Source: Methylonatrum kenyense (GTDB lineage: Bacteria > Pseudomonadota > Gammaproteobacteria > Nitrococcales > Aquisalimonadaceae). Taken from it: DNA of 64,000 nt. The translations under genes were made by a program, and so were the position numbers. Shown here piece by piece: positions 10,541-20,277 of this stretch. Below the pieces are notes generated by a model. The model was not told where the DNA came from. It saw only the letters and a list, made by a program, of their open reading frames with translations, and ran no database searches. The DNA lies in contig NZ_JALPKO010000006.1 of the NCBI RefSeq assembly GCF_023195885.1, forward strand, positions 153,034-217,033. The letters are read 5' to 3'. Each line of letters starts with the position of its first letter. Position 1 is the stretch's first letter.

Positions 10541-11536
10541 ATGCGCGCAATCGAGATTCGCGAGTTCGGTGATCCGTCCGTTCTTAGCCGGGCCGAGCGT
10601 CCGATGCCCAAGCCGGCGGCCGGCGAGGTGCTGGTGCGGATCGCCGCTGCCAGCGTCAACCCGATCGATACCAAGATTCGGCGCAATGGTCCGCCGATGG
10701 CACCTGAACTGCCGGGTGTGCTGGGTTGTGATTTCGCCGGCACCATCGAGGCCGTGGGTGACGGTGTCGATGACCTCTCCGTCGGGGATCAGGTTTACGG
10801 TTCACCCGGGGGCGTGCGCGGTACCTGCGGCGCCTACGCGGAATACGCGGCGGCTGACGCCCGCTGCCTGGCGCCCAAACCCGAAGCGCTGGATATGCGG
10901 CAGGCGGCAGCCATGCCGCTGGTCGGCATCACCGCCTGGGAGGGGCTGGTCATTCGTGGCGGCATCACGCCGGGGATGAACATCCTGATTCATGGCGGCG
11001 CCGGCGGTGTCGGTCATGCCGCGATCCAGATTGCCAAGGCCCATGGCGCCCGGGTGACGACCACGGTGTCGAGCCAACAGAAAGCGGACCTGGTGCGCGA
11101 GCTGGGTGCCGACGAGGTGGTGTTCTATCGCGAGGAAGCGGTGGAAGACTATGTCGAGCGGTTGACCCGCGGAGAGGGCTTCGACCTGGTGTTCGACGCC
11201 ACCGGCGGCAGCGACCTGCCGACCTCGTTCAAGGCGGCGCGGCTCAACGGCCAGGTGGTGACCATCGTCTCGCAGTACCAGGCGGATCTGACCCTGATGC
11301 ACCTGCGGGGCCTGACCCTGCACGTGGTGTTCATGATCATCCCGGTACTCTACAACCAGGGGCGCGCAGTGCATGGTGAAATCCTGCGCAATCTGTCGGC
11401 ACTTGTGGAGCAGGGGCATTACAAGCCATTGCTCGATCCAACCCGCTTTACCCTGGAACAGGCCGCCGAGGCGCATCGCCGGCTAGAGGCGGGTGAGGCC
11501 CTCGGCAAGCTCGTCCTTGATGTGGATGTAAGCTGA
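10541..11536 (+). CDS. Zinc-independent quinone oxidoreductase-like MDR dehydrogenase
   Basis: A 331-residue medium-chain dehydrogenase/reductase of the quinone oxidoreductase type, expected to use NADPH to reduce quinones or enones. It starts MRAIEIREFGDPSVL, has the GroES-like fold first, then a Rossmann domain with HGGAGGVGHAAIQIAK and the LGADEVV step. The structural zinc cysteines of alcohol dehydrogenases are absent, as usual for this subgroup. An upstream extension to 10427 is open but lacks MDR features and overlaps the palindromic operator, so ATG 10541 is preferred. Its stop overlaps the next start by one base. Confidence 0.88.
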   Translation: MRAIEIREFGDPSVLSRAERPMPKPAAGEVLVRIAAASVNPIDTKIRRNGPPMAPELPGVLGCDFAGTIEAVGDGVDDLSVGDQVYGSPGGVRGTCGAYAEYAAADARCLAPKPEALDMRQAAAMPLVGITAWEGLVIRGGITPGMNILIHGGAGGVGHAAIQIAKAHGARVTTTVSSQQKADLVRELGADEVVFYREEAVEDYVERLTRGEGFDLVFDATGGSDLPTSFKAARLNGQVVTIVSQYQADLTLMHLRGLTLHVVFMIIPVLYNQGRAVHGEILRNLSALVEQGHYKPLLDPTRFTLEQAAEAHRRLEAGEALGKLVLDVDVS

Positions 11537-12195
11537 TGGCGGTGGCGCGACAGGGAAGGCCGCTGCTGCGAAAGCCCTCGGCGGCGGTTCGGCTGGGCGT
11601 TATTGCCTTTCACGATGCCGGTGCGGCACCCGAGCAGTTCGATGCAGCGTTTGATGCCTGGGCGACGGTTTTGCCGGATGCCGTTTTCTACGCGCCCCGT
11701 GCACCGATGCCCTGTCTTGCGACCATGCGCGGTTACCAGTGGTACGAGATAGAGGATATCGGTCCGGAAAACATCGAGCAGCGACTGGCCGAGGGCCAGG
11801 AACTGGTAGCGGGGCTGATTCAACGTTTCCAGGAGCAGTTCGGGCTGAGCCCGCAGAACACCATCGTCGCCGGATTCTCCCAGGGCGCAGTGCTGTTGAC
11901 CGGCCTGCTGCAGGACGGCGAACCACCCTACGGCCAGTTGCTGAGTTTCAGCGGTCAACCGATTCCCGATGCGGCGCTGGATACGGCCGCTGTCAGCGAC
12001 ACGGAGCAGGCCCTGTTCCACGGCGCCGAGGATGACGTGGTGCCGCTGGCCTTCGCCGAGAACCTGTTCCGCTGGTTCGCTGATGCCGGCGGCAACCCCA
12101 GCCTGTATGTGGAAGAGCAGGGCGGCCACGATATCGGCGAGGGCAGCATCAGACGGGCCGCCGAGCAGCTCCAGCAGTACCGGGAGCGGCTGTAA
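11536..12195 (+). CDS. Alpha/beta-hydrolase, carboxylesterase/phospholipase family
   Basis: A 219-residue serine hydrolase of the Abhydrolase_2 (acyl-protein thioesterase/YpfH) type. Nucleophile motif GFSQGA is at about residues 114-119. The catalytic Asp is in GAEDDVVPLAFAE and the His in GGHDIG near the C-terminus. No signal peptide, so cytoplasmic. ATG overlaps the stop of the oxidoreductase gene by one base, so the two are likely co-transcribed and may act on related small molecules. True substrate unknown. Confidence 0.85.
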   Translation: MAVARQGRPLLRKPSAAVRLGVIAFHDAGAAPEQFDAAFDAWATVLPDAVFYAPRAPMPCLATMRGYQWYEIEDIGPENIEQRLAEGQELVAGLIQRFQEQFGLSPQNTIVAGFSQGAVLLTGLLQDGEPPYGQLLSFSGQPIPDAALDTAAVSDTEQALFHGAEDDVVPLAFAENLFRWFADAGGNPSLYVEEQGGHDIGEGSIRRAAEQLQQYRERL

Positions 12196-12353
12196 TTCGC
12201 GACGGCGGATGCAATACCGCCGAGCAGGCCTGATAAACTGGGGCCTCACTGAGTGATCCCCGCCTGCGTGCGAGCCCGGCTGCGTTCATCTGGCACGGCG
12301 TGACGGAGATCAATCCGTATTTCCCTGATTTTGCTTTGAGGACGGTTTGCCTG

Positions 12354-13058
12354 ATGGGTTCCGAGGCCGCGCTGCTGCTTTTCTCCGGGGGACAGGACTC
12401 CGCCACCTGCCTGGCCTGGGCGTTGCAGCGGTTCGAGCGCGTCGACACCGTGGGCTTCAGCTACGGCCAGCGCCACCATGTGGAACTTGAGGCCCGCAAG
12501 CGCGTGCGCGGGGCCATGGCTGATGGCTTTCCGCAATGGGCGCCCCGCCTGGGGCAGGACCGGCTGCTGGACCTCGGCCTGCTGGGCGAGCTGGGCGGCA
12601 ACAGCCTGACCGATGCGGCGGCCATCGGCGAGCGCCCGGACGGCCTGCCCGATACCTTCGTGCCCGGCCGCAACCTGCTGTTCCTTACCGCTGCCGCGGC
12701 ACTGGCATCGCAGCGTGGCTGCCGTCACCTGGTTGCCGGTGTCTGCGAGACGGATTTTTCCGGCTATCCGGACTGCCGGGACGACACCGTGAAGGCCATG
12801 CAGGTCGCACTGAATCTGGGCATGAACGAGCGCTTCGTGATCCACACGCCGTTGATGTGGCGGGACAAGGCCCACACCTGGCAACTCGCCCATGCCCTGG
12901 GCGGCGATGCACTGATTGGACTGCTGCTGGAGGACACCCATAGCTGTTATCTGGGCGAACGCCGGCAACGCCACCCCTGGGGCTATGGCTGCGGCAATTG
13001 CCCGGCCTGCGAGTTGCGTGCTGCGGGCTGGCAACGCTGGCAGGACGAACTGGCGTGA
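12354..13058 (+). CDS. queC: 7-cyano-7-deazaguanine synthase QueC
   Basis: Converts 7-carboxy-7-deazaguanine to preQ0 using ATP and ammonia in queuosine synthesis. The 234-residue protein opens with the PP-loop [17 protein letters not shown], has [10 protein letters not shown] and [10 protein letters not shown], and ends with zinc-binding cysteines in CYLGERR...CGNCPAC. I chose ATG 12354 because homologues begin right before the PP-loop; a GTG at 12300 is also in frame. The stop overlaps queE by four bases. First gene of a queC-queE-queD operon. Confidence 0.95.
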   Translation: MGSEAALLLFSGGQDSATCLAWALQRFERVDTVGFSYGQRHHVELEARKRVRGAMADGFPQWAPRLGQDRLLDLGLLGELGGNSLTDAAAIGERPDGLPDTFVPGRNLLFLTAAAALASQRGCRHLVAGVCETDFSGYPDCRDDTVKAMQVALNLGMNERFVIHTPLMWRDKAHTWQLAHALGGDALIGLLLEDTHSCYLGERRQRHPWGYGCGNCPACELRAAGWQRWQDELA

Positions 13059-13675
13059 CCTACACGGTGCATTCGCTGTTCCACACCCTGCAGGGCGAGG
13101 GCGTGATGACCGGTCGCTCGGCGGTGTTCCTGCGCTTCGCCGGTTGCAACCTCTGGAGCGGACGGGAAGAGCACCGAGCGTCCGCCATCTGCCGGTTCTG
13201 CGATACCGAATTCGTTGGCGGCGCCAAGTATGCCATCGCGGAGGCCCTGGCAGCCGAGGCGCGCGCGGTCTGGGACAGGGCGGTCAGCGATGCGGGTAAG
13301 CCGTATATTGTCTGCACCGGCGGCGAACCGCTGCTGCAACTGGACGCCGAACTGACTGAAGCGCTGCATGAAGCCGGGTTTACCATTGCCGTGGAAACCA
13401 ATGGCACCCTGCCGGCGCCGCCGGGGGTCGACTGGCTTTGCGTTTCGCCGAAGGCCGGTGCCGAGTTGGTGCAGCGTTCCGGCGATGAATTGAAACTGGT
13501 CTGGCCGCAGCAGGGGATCGACCCGGCCGAGCTGGAAGAACTGGCATTCGAGCATTTCCTGCTGCAGCCGATGGATGGTCACGAAGGCGCGACCCGGCTG
13601 TGCCTGGACTGGTGCCTGGCCCATCCCCGCTGGCGTCTGTCGCTGCAAACCCACAAGATTCTGGATATCCCATGA
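13055..13675 (+). CDS. queE: 7-carboxy-7-deazaguanine synthase QueE
   Basis: Radical SAM enzyme that rearranges 6-carboxytetrahydropterin to 7-carboxy-7-deazaguanine. It is 206 residues long. The cluster-binding cysteines follow the variant spacing C-x14-C-x2-C ([19 protein letters not shown]), known from Burkholderia-type QueE, rather than the classical Cx3Cx2C. TGGEPLLQ is the SAM-binding GGE motif. GTG at 13055 overlaps the queC stop in a GTGA junction, showing translational coupling; the C-terminal stop overlaps queD. Confidence 0.95.
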   Translation: MTYTVHSLFHTLQGEGVMTGRSAVFLRFAGCNLWSGREEHRASAICRFCDTEFVGGAKYAIAEALAAEARAVWDRAVSDAGKPYIVCTGGEPLLQLDAELTEALHEAGFTIAVETNGTLPAPPGVDWLCVSPKAGAELVQRSGDELKLVWPQQGIDPAELEELAFEHFLLQPMDGHEGATRLCLDWCLAHPRWRLSLQTHKILDIP

Positions 13676-14208
13676 GCACTGTCTACCGCATCAGCCGCCG
13701 CATCGCCATCGACGCCGGCCACCGCATCGCCTCCCATGGCTCCAAATGCCGGCACCTGCACGGCCACCGCTATGAGATCGAGGCCTGGTGTCGTGCCAGC
13801 CGCCTGCACCAGGCCGGCGAACAGGCGGGCATGGTGCTGGATTTTGGCTTTCTGAAAGAGGAAATGCTGGCACTGATCGATGCCGCCTGCGATCACGGCT
13901 TCATCGCCCATGTGGAAGACGAGGAATTGCTGCGCATGTTCTGCCCCGAGGACGAGGATATCGCGACCTGGCTTCGGGGCATGCGCGACCGTGTGGAACG
14001 GGACGGTTTTCTCTTGTGTCACGACACCCGGTTGCAGACACGTTTGTATGTGATGGCCGAGCCGCCTACTGCCGAGGGGCTGGCCAGCCACTGGTTCCGG
14101 CGGCTGGCAGAGCGTGTCCGTGTCCGCAGCGACGGTATCGCCGAGCTGGAACGGATCCGGGTCTGGGAAACCCCCAATTGCTGGGCCGAACACGGCATTG
14201 CGGGGTGA
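13672..14208 (+). CDS. queD: 6-carboxytetrahydropterin synthase QueD-type protein
   Basis: Makes 6-carboxytetrahydropterin from dihydroneopterin triphosphate, feeding QueE. The catalytic Cys and zinc histidines sit in DAGHRI and [24 protein letters not shown] follows, and the C-terminal Glu is in [12 protein letters not shown]. At 178 residues it is longer than the usual 120-140; the extra length lies in the middle, after [17 protein letters not shown] 13672 overlaps the queE stop (ATGA). The third gene of the que operon. Confidence 0.92.
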   Translation: MSTVYRISRRIAIDAGHRIASHGSKCRHLHGHRYEIEAWCRASRLHQAGEQAGMVLDFGFLKEEMLALIDAACDHGFIAHVEDEELLRMFCPEDEDIATWLRGMRDRVERDGFLLCHDTRLQTRLYVMAEPPTAEGLASHWFRRLAERVRVRSDGIAELERIRVWETPNCWAEHGIAG

Positions 14209-14272
14209 TGATTACCCATGCGTCTTGTACGGTAACCGGAAAATACTCACGCGGATCAACGAGGGACGGTCA

Positions 14273-15211
14273 ATGACGGACGACCTGCTGTCACAGCTCA
14301 AGCAGATGACCACCGTGGTGGCGGACACCGGTGACCTGGAGGCAATCCGCCGCTTCTCGCCGCAGGACGCCACCACCAATCCGTCACTGCTACTGCAGGT
14401 GGCCCAGCGTGAAGATCGACGTGCCCGGCTGGCCGAGATCGCGCGCCAGGCCAGCGACATCGACGATGCCCTGGATGCCGTGGCCGTGGAGGTCGGCAGC
14501 GAGATCACCGGCCTGGTGCCAGGCTACGTCTCCACCGAGGTCAGCGCCCGGCATTCCTTTGATACCGATGCCACGATTGCCCGCGCGCGCTCGCTGATCG
14601 AACGTTATGATCGCCACGGCGTGGGTCCCGAGCGCATCCTGATCAAAGTGGCCGCTACCTGGGAGGGGATTCGCGCGGCCAGCCAACTGGAGCGCGAGGG
14701 CATTCACGCGAATCTGACATTGCTGTTCAGTTTCACCCAGGCCCGCGCCTGCGCCGACGCCGGCGTGACCCTGGTCTCGCCCTTCGTCGGACGCATCCTC
14801 GACTGGCACAAGGCGCGAGATCCGGAGGCCGACTTCAGCGGCGACCGGGATCCGGGCGTGCAGTCGGTCCGGCGCATCTACGACTATTTCAAGGCAAACG
14901 GCTACCAGACCATCGTCATGGGCGCCAGTTTCCGCAACAGCGGGGAAGTACTGGCGCTGGCCGGCTGCGACCGGCTGACGATCTCCCCGGCGCTGCTCGG
15001 CGAGCTGACGGCGGCCCGCGGCACGCTGGAGCGGCGTCTGACGCCCGGGCGGGCCGGCAACGCGGCGCCGCCCCCCCAGGACGAGGCAGAATTTCGCTGG
15101 GCTCTGAACGAGGATGCCATGGCCACCGAGAAGCTCGCAGAGGGCATCCGCAAGTTCACCGAGGACCAACGCAAACTGGAGGCCCTGCTTGGCGAACTGC
15201 GGAGGCATTGA
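14273..15211 (+). CDS. tal: Transaldolase (TalB type)
   Basis: Transfers a dihydroxyacetone unit between sugar phosphates in the non-oxidative pentose phosphate pathway. It is 312 residues. [11 protein letters not shown] near residue 38, the Schiff-base Lys in [34 protein letters not shown], and [11 protein letters not shown] are all diagnostic of the TalB subfamily. ATG 14273 has GAGGG 8 bases upstream; the open frame before it overlaps queD and shows no similarity. Separated from queD by 64 bases, so an independent promoter is possible. Confidence 0.95.
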   Translation: MTDDLLSQLKQMTTVVADTGDLEAIRRFSPQDATTNPSLLLQVAQREDRRARLAEIARQASDIDDALDAVAVEVGSEITGLVPGYVSTEVSARHSFDTDATIARARSLIERYDRHGVGPERILIKVAATWEGIRAASQLEREGIHANLTLLFSFTQARACADAGVTLVSPFVGRILDWHKARDPEADFSGDRDPGVQSVRRIYDYFKANGYQTIVMGASFRNSGEVLALAGCDRLTISPALLGELTAARGTLERRLTPGRAGNAAPPPQDEAEFRWALNEDAMATEKLAEGIRKFTEDQRKLEALLGELRRH

Positions 15212-15388
15212 GGCGCTCCATCCGATTGATTATCGCCCCGTGCCCCTAGGTGACCCGGTCCAGCCTTTCCCACCGCAAGTCCGAACACCAAACCTCCCTT
15301 TCAGTTGGTTGAGGCCATCTTGGGGATTCTCCGCCGCTAGCGTCAGAACAATGTTTCTGGGCGACTCTATTCGACAACGGATACGTTC

Positions 15389-15441
15389 CTTCACTGGAGT
15401 GAAGTCAGATATTTGACGGCCCCATGGCGATCAGGAATAGT
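15389..15441 (+). promoter_or_regulatory. Promoter and small palindrome upstream of the FleQ-like gene
   Basis: TTGACG at 15413-15418 and AATAGT at 15436-15441 are 17 bases apart, a fair sigma-70 promoter. Just upstream, 15389-15404 form CTTCACT-GG-AGTGAAG, a perfect 7-bp inverted repeat with a 2-base spacer, which could be an operator. The rest of the 295-base gap 15212-15506 shows nothing else. Confidence 0.45.
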
Positions 15442-15506
15442 ACCGAAAAGCAATACCACTTTTGGCGAAAGTGTTGAACAGAAAGCGGGTACACGGGGTC
15501 GATCGG

Positions 15507-16970
15507 ATGGCAAAGGTGGTGGCGTTCGCGGGATCCGAGCAGCGTGCGGCGGCGATGCATGCGGTGTTCTGTTTTCTGCAGCATGATTGCGAAGCGTTCA
15601 GCTGCCTGGATGCGCTATGCCAGCATTTGCAGGACAGCGAACGCGCCCCGGATATGACACTCCTCTGGGCCGATGGCAGCCCTGGTGACCTGGATGCTGC
15701 CGTATCCGTGATGCTGGACAGTTCCCCACAGTCACCGTTCTTTATCGTCACAGGACAGAACGCAGGCATTGCAGCGCGCTATGCCGATGACGGCTGTCTC
15801 GGTCAGCTGGATTTCCCGCTCGAGCAGCAACAGTGCGTCGGTGCCATCGAGCGCGCACTGCGCCAAGCCCCCATCGCCGGGCTGTCAAGGAACAACGCGA
15901 CCACCGAGCGCCGGGCCGCGGAACCTCCGGGTTTCCCGCGGCTGATTGGCAGCAGCCGGCCGATGGCGGTGGTCCGCCGGCTGGTGCAACAGGTGGCTGC
16001 CACCGAGGCCACGGTGCTGATTCGCGGGGAATCCGGCACCGGTAAAGAGGTGGTGGCGCGCAATATCCACATGCGTTCCGATCGAAAGCACAAGCCGTTC
16101 GTGCCGATCAACTGCGGCGCCACCCCGGCGGACCTGTTGGAAAGCGAACTATTCGGCCATGAGAAAGACGCCTTCAGCGGTGCCTTCACGGCCCGCCAGG
16201 GCCGCTTCGAGATGGCTCAGGGCGGTACGCTTTTCCTGGATGAAATCGGCGACATGAGCCTTCACATGCAGGCCAAGTTGCTGCGGGCACTGCAGGAACG
16301 CACCTTTGAGCGCGTTGGCGGCAACAAGCCGATTCGGACCGATGCACGTATTGTGGCGGCGACCCATCGGGACCTGGAAAAGCAGATCGAAGACGGGCAG
16401 TTCCGCGAGGACCTGTTCTATCGCCTGAACGTTTTTCCGATCGACATGCCGCCGCTGCGTGAACGCCCCAGCGACATTCCGGAACTGGCGGAAAATCTGT
16501 TGCAGCGGCTGGATGCCGACGGCCGCGGGCGGGTCAAGCTCAGCCAGCGCGCGCTGGCCGCATTGGGGCAGTACGACTGGCCCGGCAACGTCCGGGAACT
16601 GAGCAACCTGATGGAGCGGCTGGTTATCGTTGCCGAATCCAGTTCCGTGTGCGCTAGAGATTTGCCGCCGCAGTTCCAGACCGCCAGCCTGGAAGAGATC
16701 ATGGCGGATCTCGATGCCTCGCTGGATGACGATTCCCTGGCAGTCATGCCCGGCGCTGCGACGCTGCCGTCGGTGGACTGGGACAACGGCGGTATCGACC
16801 TCAAGCAGATGCTTGGCGACATGGAAGTCCGCCTGATCCGCGAGGCGCTCAGCGCAGCCAACGGCGTCGTCGCCCATGCCGCCAAGCTGCTGAACCTGCG
16901 GCGCACGACCCTGGTAGAAAAACTCCGCAAATACGATATCTCCCGCGAAAAAGACGAAAGCGTGGCATAG
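15507..16970 (+). CDS. fleQ: FleQ-like sigma-54-type transcriptional regulator
   Basis: A 487-residue enhancer-binding protein. An N-terminal receiver-like FleQ domain lacks the phospho-acceptor Asp. A central AAA+ domain follows (Walker A GESGTGKE near 174, Walker B GGTLFLDEIGD near 240). The C-terminal Fis-type HTH (GIDLKQMLGDMEVRLIREAL, then RRTTLVEKLRKY) is very close to Pseudomonas FleQ. FleQ controls flagellar and exopolysaccharide genes and binds c-di-GMP. Two key spots differ: the sigma-54 contact loop reads DAFSGA (221-226) instead of GAFTGA, and the LFRS-type linker reads GFPR. ATG 15507 preferred over TTG 15462. No flagellar genes nearby. Confidence 0.85.
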   Translation: MAKVVAFAGSEQRAAAMHAVFCFLQHDCEAFSCLDALCQHLQDSERAPDMTLLWADGSPGDLDAAVSVMLDSSPQSPFFIVTGQNAGIAARYADDGCLGQLDFPLEQQQCVGAIERALRQAPIAGLSRNNATTERRAAEPPGFPRLIGSSRPMAVVRRLVQQVAATEATVLIRGESGTGKEVVARNIHMRSDRKHKPFVPINCGATPADLLESELFGHEKDAFSGAFTARQGRFEMAQGGTLFLDEIGDMSLHMQAKLLRALQERTFERVGGNKPIRTDARIVAATHRDLEKQIEDGQFREDLFYRLNVFPIDMPPLRERPSDIPELAENLLQRLDADGRGRVKLSQRALAALGQYDWPGNVRELSNLMERLVIVAESSSVCARDLPPQFQTASLEEIMADLDASLDDDSLAVMPGAATLPSVDWDNGGIDLKQMLGDMEVRLIREALSAANGVVAHAAKLLNLRRTTLVEKLRKYDISREKDESVA

Positions 16971-16982
16971 AGCCTGCCTCGG

Positions 16983-17024
16983 TGTGGAGTCTCATGAGGT
17001 TGTCCCCGGTTAGCCCCAGGACGC
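16983..17024 (+). repeat. 42-bp dispersed repeat, copy 1
   Basis: This segment, from TGTGGAGTCTCATGAGG to CCCCAGGACGC, recurs at 43703-43744 with 40 of 42 identical bases in the same orientation. It ends one base before the sfsA start codon, so its AGGA supplies the nearest ribosome-binding sequence. Confidence 0.8.
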
Positions 17025-17025
17025 A

Positions 17026-17742
17026 ATGATGTTTTTCGAGACACCGCTGCTCGCCGGCCACCTGATTCGTCGATACAAGCGATTCCTGGCAGACGTCAGG
17101 CTGGACAACGGCACGACGCTGACCTGTCATTGTCCCAACACCGGATCCATGCTCGGCTGCGCGACGCCGGGCGCGCGGATATGGTTGAGTACCTCGGACA
17201 ATCCGCGGCGCAAGTACGCCCACACCTGGGAACTGGTGGAGGCGGACAATGGCGTGCTCACCGGCATCCATACCGGTCGCGCCAACGCCCTGGTGGCGGA
17301 AGCACTGGAAAACGGCGCGTTGCCAGCCGTTGCCGGGCTGCATCAGATCAAGCCTGAGGCTCGCCAACCCGGTGGCCGCAGCCGCATCGACTTTCGGCTC
17401 GCGTTCCGGGACGATCGCGCCGACTGCTTCCTGGAAGTCAAGAACGTCACCGCCGCGGTAAACGACGGGGTCGCGCTGTTTCCGGACGCGGTCAGCGAAC
17501 GGGGCACGCGGCATCTGGAGGCGTTGATGCAGCTGCGTGAAGAAGGTTATGGCGCGATGCTGGTATTCTGCGTCCAGCGTGGGGATGTGCAGGAGGTGCG
17601 TCCCGCGGACAGTATCGATCCTGTCTATGGCGCGGCCCTGCGGCAGGCGATCGCCGCCGGTGTCATGGTGGGGGCACTCGGTGCCCGGGTCAGCCCGCAG
17701 GAAATTCGTTTGTGCAGGCCGCTGCCGGTGGTCTGCCCCTGA
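17026..17742 (+). CDS. sfsA: Sugar fermentation stimulation protein SfsA homologue
   Basis: A 238-residue protein of the SfsA family, described in E. coli as stimulating maltose metabolism and as a DNA-binding or nuclease-like protein; its molecular role is unsettled. Recognisable parts are the RYKRFLADV opening, CHCPNTGSMLGC, RIDFRLAF, FLEVKNVT and FPDAVSERGTRHLEAL. The nuclease-like D and E/VK residues are present. The start could be ATG 17026 or the adjacent 17029. It follows the dispersed repeat directly. Confidence 0.93.
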   Translation: MMFFETPLLAGHLIRRYKRFLADVRLDNGTTLTCHCPNTGSMLGCATPGARIWLSTSDNPRRKYAHTWELVEADNGVLTGIHTGRANALVAEALENGALPAVAGLHQIKPEARQPGGRSRIDFRLAFRDDRADCFLEVKNVTAAVNDGVALFPDAVSERGTRHLEALMQLREEGYGAMLVFCVQRGDVQEVRPADSIDPVYGAALRQAIAAGVMVGALGARVSPQEIRLCRPLPVVCP

Positions 17743-17790
17743 CCGCAGGCGGTTGGGCTCGCGCCACATGACCGCCGGAGATCCGACTGC

Positions 17791-19038
17791 ATGTTCAAAC
17801 CCCTGGAAGTGTTCATCGGCTTGCGCTACACCCGCGCCAAGCGACGCAACCAGTTTGTTTCCTTCATATCTCTCAGTTCGATGCTCGGCATCGCGCTCGG
17901 GGTTACCGCCTTGATCACCGTGCTGTCGGTCATGAACGGTTTCGAAAAGGAATTGCGGGAACGCATCCTCGGCATGGTCGCGCACGGCTCGGTCACCGAG
18001 GCCGGCGGACGCCTGCGGGACTGGCCCCGGCTGGCCGACGAGGTGGAGGCTCACCCGCGCGTGGAAGCCTCGGCGCCTTTTATCGACGGCGAAGTGATGA
18101 TCACCCGTGGCAGCGAGGTCAGTGGCACGATGATTCGCGGCATTGATCCGCAACGGGAGGGCGATGTCGCACGGGTGATGGACCATATCGTGACGGGTTC
18201 GGCCGACGACCTCGAGTCCGGTGCCTTCCGGGTGATTCTGGGCAGCGCCCTGGCGCGGATGATGCGGGTCGAGGTCGGTGACATGGTGACCCTGGTCACG
18301 CCCGAGGCACGCGCCACGGTTGCCGGTATTGTCCCCCGCATCAAGCGCTTCGAGGTGGCCGGTACGTTCCACATCGGCATGTACGAATACGACCGCGGTC
18401 TGGCGATGATTCACATCGACGACGCGGCGACCATCTTCCGCATGGGCGACCAGATCAGCGGGCTGCGCCTGCAGTTCGACGACATGATGGCCGCACCGCG
18501 GCTGTCGCGGGAATTGAGCCTGACCCTCGACGGAGATTACCGGGTCCGGGACTGGACCCAGGAACATGCCAACTTCTTCCGTGCGGTGCAGACCGAGAAA
18601 ACCGTGATGTTCGTGATCCTGACGCTGATCATCGCGGTGGCTGCGTTCAACATCGTCTCCACCCTGGTCATGGTGGTAAACGAGAAAAAGGCGGATATCG
18701 CCATTCTGAGAACCCTCGGCGCCGAGCAGGGCGCGATCCTGCGGATCTTCGTCATCCAGGGCGCCATCATCGGCTTCTTCGGCACCCTGCTGGGCACCGC
18801 CGGCGGGATTGCCCTGGCGCTCAATGTCGAGAACATCGTGCCGGCCATTGAGAGCCTGCTGGATCAGGAGTTCCTGGCGGCGGACGTGTACTACATCAGC
18901 GATTTGCCCAGTGAGCTGCGCTGGCCGGACGTATTCCGCATCTCCGGCGTCGCGCTGGTGCTGTCATTGCTGGCGACGTTGTATCCGGCATGGCGCGCCT
19001 CGCGCACCGAACCGGCGGAGGCCCTGCGCTATGAGTAA
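17791..19038 (+). CDS. Lipoprotein-releasing ABC transporter permease (LolC/LolE/LolF type)
   Basis: Inner-membrane subunit that extracts outer-membrane lipoproteins and hands them to LolA. It has 415 residues. An N-terminal transmembrane helix follows [14 protein letters not shown] (about 27-50). A large periplasmic domain comes next, then three helices from about 270 ([54 protein letters not shown]). The last ends in the FtsX-family coupling motif. Only one permease gene accompanies lolD here, so it may work as a homodimer (LolF type); I cannot exclude a second copy elsewhere. Overlaps lolD by eight bases. Confidence 0.92.
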   Translation: MFKPLEVFIGLRYTRAKRRNQFVSFISLSSMLGIALGVTALITVLSVMNGFEKELRERILGMVAHGSVTEAGGRLRDWPRLADEVEAHPRVEASAPFIDGEVMITRGSEVSGTMIRGIDPQREGDVARVMDHIVTGSADDLESGAFRVILGSALARMMRVEVGDMVTLVTPEARATVAGIVPRIKRFEVAGTFHIGMYEYDRGLAMIHIDDAATIFRMGDQISGLRLQFDDMMAAPRLSRELSLTLDGDYRVRDWTQEHANFFRAVQTEKTVMFVILTLIIAVAAFNIVSTLVMVVNEKKADIAILRTLGAEQGAILRIFVIQGAIIGFFGTLLGTAGGIALALNVENIVPAIESLLDQEFLAADVYYISDLPSELRWPDVFRISGVALVLSLLATLYPAWRASRTEPAEALRYE

Positions 19039-19723
19039 CGCCGACGACAACATCATTCTCAGCTGCCGCAACGTCAGCCGTCGCTTCAGCGACGGTCGCC
19101 TGTCGGTGGACGTATTGCAGGACGTCAACCTGGACGTGGCGCGTCAGGAGCAGTTGGCGATTGTCGGCCGCTCCGGTTCCGGCAAGAGCACCCTGATGCA
19201 TCTGCTCGGTGGTCTGGACAGGCCCACCGAAGGCGATGTCCGCTTGATGGGGCGATCTCTCAGCAAGCTCGGCAGTCGTCAGTTGAGCGCCATGCGCAAT
19301 CGCCACCTGGGGTTCATCTACCAGTTCCATCACCTGCTGCCGGAATTCACGGCATTGGAGAACGTGGCCATGCCACTGCTGATCCGACGCCAGCCCGTCA
19401 ACGAAGCGCGAAACGCGGCCGAGCGTATCCTGCAGCGGGTTGGTCTGGGCGAACGCCTGACGCACAAACCCGGCGAACTCTCCGGCGGAGAGCGCCAGCG
19501 TACGGCCATTGCCCGGGCCCTTGTCACGCGCCCGGACTGCGTGCTCGCGGACGAGCCGACCGGTAATCTGGACAGCCAGACGGCCGAGGATGTGTTCGAC
19601 CTGCTTCAGGAACTGAACCGGGAGGAGGGCACCAGCCTGGTGATGGTGACGCATGACCGGAACATCGCCGCGCGCATGGACCGCACGCTGACGATGATGG
19701 ACGGGCATCTGAAACCCGGTTAA
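19031..19723 (+). CDS. lolD: Lipoprotein-releasing ABC transporter ATPase LolD
   Basis: ATPase partner of the Lol permease; 230 residues. Walker [10 protein letters not shown] (around 45), Q-loop [16 protein letters not shown], signature LSGGERQR, Walker [12 protein letters not shown] and the H-loop VMVTHD are all present. ATG 19031 lies inside the permease gene (8-base overlap), so the two are translationally coupled. The gene ends within a palindrome that separates it from the convergent DUF2062 gene. Confidence 0.96.
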   Translation: MSNADDNIILSCRNVSRRFSDGRLSVDVLQDVNLDVARQEQLAIVGRSGSGKSTLMHLLGGLDRPTEGDVRLMGRSLSKLGSRQLSAMRNRHLGFIYQFHHLLPEFTALENVAMPLLIRRQPVNEARNAAERILQRVGLGERLTHKPGELSGGERQRTAIARALVTRPDCVLADEPTGNLDSQTAEDVFDLLQELNREEGTSLVMVTHDRNIAARMDRTLTMMDGHLKPG

Positions 19724-19730
19724 CCGGGTT
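19713..19730. terminator. 18-bp perfect palindrome between convergent lolD and DUF2062 genes
   Basis: AACCCGGTTAACCGGGTT reads the same on both strands, contains the lolD stop and touches the stop of the opposing gene. A compact bidirectional terminator is likely, though no long T-run follows. Confidence 0.5.
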
Positions 19731-20277
19731 ACTTCCCGGTGCGCTGTTCTTTTTCGGCATTCCGTCGCTGCCGCAGTCGCCGAAGTCTGAGCCGCTGGCG
19801 CAGATGTAGCCGCCAGACCAGATGCACGAAACCATAGGCGGCCATTGCAGCAATCGCGCCGCAGATAATGCTACCCAGCAGCAGGGGCTGCCAGATGGCA
19901 TGGAACTCGGTCCAGAACCAGTGCAGCGTCGGCTCGAAGCCGCGCTCCCGATCGCCGCGGCCCAACATCCAGCTACCGATCCGGTAATTGAAAAACAGCA
20001 ACGGTGCCATGGTCAGTGGATTGGAAATCCACACCGCCAGCACCGATACCGGAAGGTTGAGCCGTAGCAGGATTGCCAGGAAGGCGGCGGCCAGCATCTG
20101 GAAAGGCATGGGCTGAAAGGCGAGAAACACACCGATGCCGAAGCCTCCGGCGACCGGATGCCGGTTCAGATGCCAGAGCCGGGAGTCCTGCAGGCGGTTG
20201 CCGAACATGCGCACGGACTGGTGCTCACGCAGCTTTCGCGAACTGGGCAGGTAACGTCGGATCAGGTGTTTCGGCAT
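19729..20277 (-). CDS. DUF2062 membrane protein
   Basis: A 182-residue inner-membrane protein of the DUF2062 family. The conserved N-terminal part contains HPVAGGFGIGVFLAFQPMP and LRLNLPVSVLAVWISNPLTM, two hydrophobic segments with the family's PMP and NP signatures. A third transmembrane helix (LLLGSIICGAIAAMAAYGFV) precedes a strongly basic tail. The function of the family is unknown. It lies between lolD and comEC as in Pseudomonas. Confidence 0.9.
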   Translation of the reverse strand: MPKHLIRRYLPSSRKLREHQSVRMFGNRLQDSRLWHLNRHPVAGGFGIGVFLAFQPMPFQMLAAAFLAILLRLNLPVSVLAVWISNPLTMAPLLFFNYRIGSWMLGRGDRERGFEPTLHWFWTEFHAIWQPLLLGSIICGAIAAMAAYGFVHLVWRLHLRQRLRLRRLRQRRNAEKEQRTGK

